A DNA stretch of 64,000 nt from an uncultured Campylobacterota bacterium (GTDB lineage Bacteria > Campylobacterota > Campylobacteria > Campylobacterales > Sulfurovaceae). Made by a program: the position numbers and the translations under genes. The stretch is from contig CAKZQQ010000005.1 of the NCBI GenBank assembly GCA_937141405.1, forward strand, positions 372,001-436,000, written 5' to 3'. Shown here in pieces: positions 59,989 through 64,000 of the stretch; position 1 is the stretch's first letter, and each line of letters begins with the position of its first letter. The notes beneath the pieces are model-generated. The model had not been told where the DNA came from. It made no database searches and saw nothing but the letters and a program-made list of their open reading frames with translations.

Positions 59989-60114
59989 AAGCAGACCTTT
60001 AGTATTTTTTCGCTAGGAGATCGTAATATCGCCCTAAAATGAGCCTGATTATACATAAAAGATGCTAAAAGTTTGATTACTGTGCCGTGGAGAGCTTTCT
60101 AAAGCGACTTACAC

Positions 60115-60120
60115 TATAAT
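60115..60120 (+). promoter_or_regulatory. -10 box (TATAAT) for recO
   Basis: A perfect TATAAT 26 bases before the proposed ATC start at 60146. It supports a transcript that includes the upstream codons but leaves only a short leader. Confidence 0.55.
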
Positions 60121-60145
60121 ATCACAACGAAAGAAAGGATTACCT

Positions 60146-60763
60146 ATCAAGGGTTTTGTACTAGAACTTAAAAAAGCTAAAAATGAAGATATGATAGCTT
60201 TGATTCTTAGTAAAAATGAGATAAAAAGCTACTATCGTTTTTATGGAGCGAGGCACTCCATTTTACAAGTCGGGTATCTTGTAGATTTTGAAAACGAAAA
60301 CAGATATAGCAGCTTTATGCCGCAACTAAGAAGCCTCTCACATATCGGTTTTCCTTGGCTCAAAGATAAAAATAGGCTCCTACTATGGCATAACTTTATA
60401 TCTGCTTTTATCCCACATCTTCGCGACACAAATGAGATCGATGCTTTCTATTTTGACCTTCTGCTTGAAGCGGCACAAAAATGGGGAAAACAAAATCCAA
60501 AAAGAGTCGCATGTGAGAGCTATATACAGCTTTTAAAGTTTGAAGGAAGACTCAATCTTCCAGAGAGGTGCTACATCTGTGATGGCGAGATAGAAGAAGA
60601 TGTAGCTCTTATGCAAGCTCTTAAGCCGGCACACCCGGAGTGTATCTATACGGCTTCTATCGACAAGAAAAAACTATTAAGCCTTTATGAAAATGGATCG
60701 AGCCTCTACTTGGAGGATGATGATGTTGCCTACCTTTTTGATGTCTTAGTAAAAGGGTTTTAG
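60146..60763 (+). CDS. recO: Recombination protein RecO (epsilon-type) with a probable ATC start
   Basis: RecO loads RecA at gaps, with RecR. The N-terminal OB-fold is visible: xKGFVLELKKAKNEDMIALI, then NEIKSYYRFYGARHSILQVG and DFENENRY. Campylobacterota RecO proteins begin M-x-G-[FY]-[IV]-L. Here that Met position is an ATC codon (60146), with AAAGGA six bases upstream; no ATG, GTG or TTG fits. The first ATG (60191) would remove 15 OB-fold residues. A cysteine pair YICDGEIEED follows later. About 206 residues with the ATC start. The 3' end overlaps the convergent M48 gene by 18 bases. Confidence 0.78.
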   Translation: MKGFVLELKKAKNEDMIALILSKNEIKSYYRFYGARHSILQVGYLVDFENENRYSSFMPQLRSLSHIGFPWLKDKNRLLLWHNFISAFIPHLRDTNEIDAFYFDLLLEAAQKWGKQNPKRVACESYIQLLKFEGRLNLPERCYICDGEIEEDVALMQALKPAHPECIYTASIDKKKLLSLYENGSSLYLEDDDVAYLFDVLVKGF

Positions 60764-61531
60764 CTTCACGGGTTTTGCCCTGGTATCCAACCCTCTCTTT
60801 TGTATCTCACGCTTAAGACTTGCTATCCTTTTGCCAAAATCAGGATGCGTTGCGCCGATATATTTCCAACTCTGCTTATCATCCATTTTTTCAAAGAAAC
60901 TAAGTGTATCCACGGCATTGCCATACGCACACTCCATCATATCAAGTCCATAGAGATCAGCTTGCAGTTCCGCTTTTTGAGAATAGAGCGAATTACCGAA
61001 ATTTAAAAAAAGATTGACTCCACCATTGGATTCAAATCCAAGAAGTGAGCCGATACTTTGGAAAATGATATTGTGCCCTATCGCTTTGAGATGATCTCTG
61101 TGTTTAAAATGTCCCAGCTCATGGCCGATGACAAAAGAGAGTTCATTTTCACTTTCTACTTTATCCAATAATCCTTGAGTAACAAATATCTCACCCCCGG
61201 CGGCCGCAAAAGCATTGGGGCTCTCCTCATTGATGATAGAAATATTTATATCATATGGCAAATTTGAGCACGCATAAAGCCTTGTGGCTACATCACTGAG
61301 GTACTTACTTTTTTTAGCATCATAAAAGCCTTCAAGATGAAGTTTTTTAGCAAGATATTTTTCACTCTCAACCGAGAGATGTGAAATAGCAAAATCGACG
61401 ATAAAGTTTGCCGCTACTACTAAGATGAGAAGCGTTGCAAAAAGTTGCACGCTGTATTTTAGAAAGTCATGAAAAAAGGTAGAATCCTTGGAGTTGATCC
61501 CCTCGTCGGGGAGCTTCGGATTATATCTCAT
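60746..61531 (-). CDS. M48-family zinc metalloprotease
   Basis: 261 residues. One membrane helix at about 27-48, then a periplasmic or cytoplasmic protease domain with zinc motif HELGHFKHRDH (HExxH at 137-141) and third ligand Glu in ELQADLYGLDMMECA (about 186-200). An AAAGGEIFVTQGLL-type segment precedes it. Resembles HtpX/BepA-type quality-control proteases. Its ATG overlaps the stop of the preceding YbjQ-like gene by four bases; the three form an operon. Confidence 0.9.
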   Translation of the reverse strand: MRYNPKLPDEGINSKDSTFFHDFLKYSVQLFATLLILVVAANFIVDFAISHLSVESEKYLAKKLHLEGFYDAKKSKYLSDVATRLYACSNLPYDINISIINEESPNAFAAAGGEIFVTQGLLDKVESENELSFVIGHELGHFKHRDHLKAIGHNIIFQSIGSLLGFESNGGVNLFLNFGNSLYSQKAELQADLYGLDMMECAYGNAVDTLSFFEKMDDKQSWKYIGATHPDFGKRIASLKREIQKRGLDTRAKPVKLKPFY

Positions 61532-61965
61532 CTATAGATAGCTGTTCCATATGCGAGAACTTCAACGGCACCGATACTATTTTTTGTATTTTGACTGATA
61601 GAGCTTGTTTCAAGACGAACATTGATAATCTCACTTGCACCTTTTGCTTCAGCTTTCATACGCAAGATAGCCTCTCTTCTCGCTCTATCGATAAGACTCT
61701 CATAAGTTTCTATGTTGCCACCAAAGATATTGACTAAAAAGGCGACAAATTTTTTAAAATAATCGATAGAGATAACAACATTCCCGCTTACAAGATCATA
61801 TGACTTTATCCCCTCGGGTCGCAGAGGATTTTTTAGCATAATTGTCGGTAGATTTATAAATTCGGTCTCTCTTTCTTTGATAGATTTAAAATGTCTTTTC
61901 TCAAGATAATTTCCGATGATAAATCCCAACAGTAAAAGGACTATAAAAACAATCAAATCAACCAT
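61528..61965 (-). CDS. YbjQ-like domain protein with N-terminal membrane anchor
   Basis: 145 residues. One hydrophobic helix (about 2-20), then a YbjQ/UPF0145-type domain (about 45-145): SYDLVSGNVVISIDYFKKF, a short linker, RAREAILRMKAEAKGASEII-like helix and EVLAYGTAIYR at the end. A paralog of the soluble protein encoded immediately upstream (61966-62280). Forms an operon with it and the M48 protease, with a 4-base overlap. The exact function of YbjQ proteins is not established. Confidence 0.78.
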   Translation of the reverse strand: MVDLIVFIVLLLLGFIIGNYLEKRHFKSIKERETEFINLPTIMLKNPLRPEGIKSYDLVSGNVVISIDYFKKFVAFLVNIFGGNIETYESLIDRARREAILRMKAEAKGASEIINVRLETSSISQNTKNSIGAVEVLAYGTAIYR

Positions 61966-62280
61966 CTACTGCACCTTTACAGCTGTTCCATACACATAGA
62001 GTTCTGAAGCACCTGCCGTTATGGAAGAGGTTGAAAATCTCACATTGAGTATCGCATTTGCGCCCATGGATTGTGCTTGATTTATCATTCTATCGATCGC
62101 TTCATCTCTTGCTTCACTTAAAAGTTCCGTATACCCTTTAAGTTCCCCGCCAAACACATTTTTGATCCCTGCCATCAGGTCTCTTCCGATGTGTTTAGCA
62201 CGGACAGTTGAACCTGAGACAACACCATAATGCTCTACGATCTCCTTATTGGGGAGATACTCCAAATTTGTGATATTCAT
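61966..62280 (-). CDS. YbjQ family protein (UPF0145)
   Basis: 104 residues, one complete YbjQ domain. VVSGSTVRAKHIGRDLMAGI, GGELKGYTELLSEARDEAID and ILNVRFSTSSITAGASELYVYGTAV are the family landmarks. The family forms pentamers in known structures; the function is uncertain. First gene of the operon with a membrane-anchored copy and an M48 protease. AAGGAG precedes the ATG. Confidence 0.9.
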   Translation of the reverse strand: MNITNLEYLPNKEIVEHYGVVSGSTVRAKHIGRDLMAGIKNVFGGELKGYTELLSEARDEAIDRMINQAQSMGANAILNVRFSTSSITAGASELYVYGTAVKVQ

Positions 62281-62398
62281 ACACCCTCCTTATATTCTTA
62301 TTATGATTTTATCATATTTTTAAGATATTTTACTCCATAAATATAGAAGTTTAGAAGAGGGTAGAAAACAGGAGAATGCTGTCTTTTGCAGATAGCAT

Positions 62399-62944
62399 TT
62401 ATAATTTCTTTAAGAACTTACTTAGAAGCACGATCTTAACACCGTTAACTCTGCCTTCTATCTGCTCAGGATTGGAAGTAAGATAGATATTTTTAACGGT
62501 TGTGCCCTGCTTTGCAGTAAATCCGGCACCTTTGACTTCGAGATCTTTAATGATAGAGACGCTATCACCCTCTTGAAGGATAGTACCGTTACTATCTCTT
62601 GTAGGCTCGCTTGCGCTCTCTTCAAAGATAGATTCTGCTATAGCTAAAAGTTCAGGTTCAAGATAAGCAATCTGTAGTGCATCAAGAGCCCAAGACTCAT
62701 CTTGCAATTTTTTTAACAATCGATAGGAGAGCACTTGTAGCGGTGCTATAGGACTCCAAATCGTCTCAACAAGAGAACGAAATTGATTTGCATTATTTGA
62801 AGGCTCTTCGATATCTGCCGCACAAAGTGCGCAGATAGCAACACCCTCATCCATCCCCTCAACACTATACTCTCTGATATCCTCACTACTACCGCAAATC
62901 TCACACACACCACCACATCTCTCTATTGCACTACTCAAAATCAC
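62399..62944 (-). CDS. PhnA-type zinc-ribbon protein
   Basis: 181 residues. The N-terminal zinc ribbon has CGGVCEICGSS (Cys14, Cys17) and ICALCAA (about 37-43); the C-terminal PhnA domain begins with DSNGTILQEGDSVSIIKDLEVKG (about 117-139) and ends VNGVKIVLLSKFLKK. The name derives from alkylphosphonate utilisation, but the function in this family is not established. Six bases from the thioredoxin-like gene on the same strand. Confidence 0.88.
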   Translation of the reverse strand: MILSSAIERCGGVCEICGSSEDIREYSVEGMDEGVAICALCAADIEEPSNNANQFRSLVETIWSPIAPLQVLSYRLLKKLQDESWALDALQIAYLEPELLAIAESIFEESASEPTRDSNGTILQEGDSVSIIKDLEVKGAGFTAKQGTTVKNIYLTSNPEQIEGRVNGVKIVLLSKFLKKL

Positions 62945-62949
62945 TCCTT

Positions 62950-63435
62950 TTATTGTATCAGCTTGACTCTTGCCCTTACTCCGAGTTCACTTATGTACCC
63001 TGCCTCACTAAATTTTAGCTCATTTTTTGCATCATAGATAAATGTGGTCGGATAGACATGAACGCCAAACTTTTTTGCCAATTTACCTTCACTGTCATTG
63101 ATAACCTTGAAGTGCAAATCTTTTTGTTTTAAAAATGACATTATATCAAAATCACTTCCCGAATCTACTGCAATCGTTATGACATTATAATCTTTAGAGA
63201 GTGCATCCATGTTGGATATCTCCACTTTACATACCCTACACCATGTTGCCCAAAATTGGATAATAGTCGGTTTGCCGTTATACTCTTTGATATCATAAAC
63301 GCCCGCATTAAGCGTTTGATACTTAAAATCACTAAGCACTTTTGGTGTCTGCTCGCTCTTTCTAAACTCGTTAATCACAAACGAGAGCACAAAGAAGATG
63401 AGTATAAATAGAAGTATCTCTTTAAGAAATTTCAT
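62950..63435 (-). CDS. TlpA/ResA-like thioredoxin, membrane-anchored
   Basis: 161 residues. An N-terminal helix (about 5-23) anchors the protein in the inner membrane, with a periplasmic thioredoxin domain. The active site is WCRVC (Trp65, Cys66, Cys69) in IIQFWATWCRVCKVEIS; the cis-Pro is in VHVYPTTFIYD. Likely reduces thiols of apocytochromes or other periplasmic proteins, in line with CcsBA in this window, but not linked to it. It starts one base before the stop of the TRAP permease gene. Confidence 0.88.
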   Translation of the reverse strand: MKFLKEILLFILIFFVLSFVINEFRKSEQTPKVLSDFKYQTLNAGVYDIKEYNGKPTIIQFWATWCRVCKVEISNMDALSKDYNVITIAVDSGSDFDIMSFLKQKDLHFKVINDSEGKLAKKFGVHVYPTTFIYDAKNELKFSEAGYISELGVRARVKLIQ

Positions 63436-63436
63436 C

Positions 63437-64000
63437 TTAACCTCTAAAGATATAGATAAGATTTGGATAGTAAATCATGATAGCTATTGCTACAAGTTGT
63501 AAGAGAATAAACGGAATGACTCCTCTATATATGGTTGAAGTTGCAAGCGTATCTCCGGCGGCACCCTTGAGGAAAAAGAGCGAGAAGCCAAAAGGGGGTG
63601 TAAGAAATGATGCTTGTATATTCATCGCGATTAACACACCAAACCATATGGGGTCGATATCGTAAAAATAGACCAAAGGCAAAATGATAGGAATAACGAT
63701 AAAAATAATCTCTATAAAATCGATAAAAAAACCTAAGACAAATACAACCGCCATCGCTAAAATGATAAAGCCGAGTTCACTTTCTATATTGTTCTCAAAA
63801 AAGCCACGAACGACATCACTGCCGCCTAGCTCATTAAAGACAAGAGAAAATGCTGTTGCACCGATAAGTATGAGCATTATCATAGATGTAAGCTTCACGC
63901 TCTCCGTGAGTGCATATTTTATAATATCAATTGTGAGGAGTCTCTTTCTGTACGCTAAAAGTATGGCAAAAAATACACCTACTGCGGCTGATTCCGTTGG
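63437..64000 (-). CDS. TRAP transporter large permease (DctM), 5' part outside the window
   Basis: C-terminal part only, at least 188 residues; the frame is open to the window edge. PTESAAVGVFFAILLAYRK at the visible start is the TPTEAAAVG motif of DctM proteins, followed by several helices, then GFFIDFIEIIFIVIPIILPL and WFGVLIAMNIQASFLTPPFG. Takes up organic acids or similar with a periplasmic binding protein, the gene for which is not in the window. A GTG at 63898 would make only an incomplete fragment. Close coupling to the thioredoxin-like gene downstream. Confidence 0.92.
   Translation of the reverse strand, partial: PTESAAVGVFFAILLAYRKRLLTIDIIKYALTESVKLTSMIMLILIGATAFSLVFNELGGSDVVRGFFENNIESELGFIILAMAVVFVLGFFIDFIEIIFIVIPIILPLVYFYDIDPIWFGVLIAMNIQASFLTPPFGFSLFFLKGAAGDTLATSTIYRGVIPFILLQLVAIAIMIYYPNLIYIFRG

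Noticed and set aside
1-64000. CRISPR arrays, complete insertion sequences, rRNA genes or prophage
   Set aside because: No regularly spaced repeats, no transposase frames, no rRNA-like sequences and no phage structural genes were seen.

Overview
The window looks like a chromosomal segment of a free-living, sulfur-oxidising type member of the Campylobacterota (a Sulfurimonas/Sulfuricurvum-like epsilonproteobacterium). The evidence is the AT-rich composition, dense gene packing with 4-bp overlaps, a fused ResB-CcsA cytochrome c synthase, a campylobacterial-type major porin, a non-classical succinate dehydrogenase/fumarate reductase whose third subunit is an HdrB-like CCG protein, a short RecO and three TauE/SafE-type permeases. 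The genus is an inference; no rRNA is present to confirm it. There are no CRISPR arrays, complete insertion sequences or prophages.

Layout. 1-8.3 kb: phosphatase fragment, two small paralogous membrane proteins, rlmB, fabI, an asparaginase-like protein, a lipoprotein, a superoxide reductase, a porin, a SulP anion transporter, an ArsC-like protein and small hypotheticals. 8.4-12.5 kb: an accessory island that I read as a mobile-integron-type gene cassette array. Five gene-bearing cassettes and one geneless one lie on the minus strand, separated by palindromic attC-like sites. They are headed by an attI-like region and a truncated integron integrase (only its first 37 or so residues survive) pointing the other way, next to a tRNA-Ser gene. 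The last cassette is a toxin-antitoxin pair. 12.7-24.3 kb: housekeeping genes (pyrF, cyclophilin, nadE, cold-shock protein, cytochrome c, folD-lepB-S2P protease-rpiB-apt-HD protein, thiL). 24.3-28.0 kb: sdhABE operon. 28.1-43.3 kb: metal permease, valS, antiporter, acylphosphatase, TauE-like protein, patatin lipoprotein, ccsBA, Cys-cluster protein, Y-family polymerase, polA. 43.4-45.0 kb: a very AT-rich two-gene island (DUF262 protein plus HEPN protein) wedged between polA and uvrA, a candidate defence or TA-like module. 45.1-64 kb: uvrA, TauE-like, dusB, dksA-like, rlmH, Spy-like, PsiE-like, thiE, accD, gltDB, recO, M48 protease with two YbjQ-like proteins, PhnA, a TlpA-like thioredoxin and a TRAP permease running off the window.

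How the genes work together. The core genes cover nucleotide and cofactor synthesis (pyrF, nadE, folD, apt, thiL, thiE), lipid synthesis (fabI, accD), nitrogen assimilation (gltBD), central carbon and electron transfer (sdhABE, ccsBA, cytochrome c), DNA repair (uvrA, polA, recO, Y-family polymerase) and translation (valS, rlmB, rlmH, dusB, tRNA-Ser). The accessory content is in two places, the cassette array and the DUF262-HEPN pair; both show base composition unlike their neighbours.

The most noteworthy observations are the degenerate integron with its cluster of GGACA/TGTCC motifs around the putative attI, the DUF262-HEPN pair with a 9A+9G homopolymer tract upstream, and a recO that appears to start at a non-canonical ATC codon.
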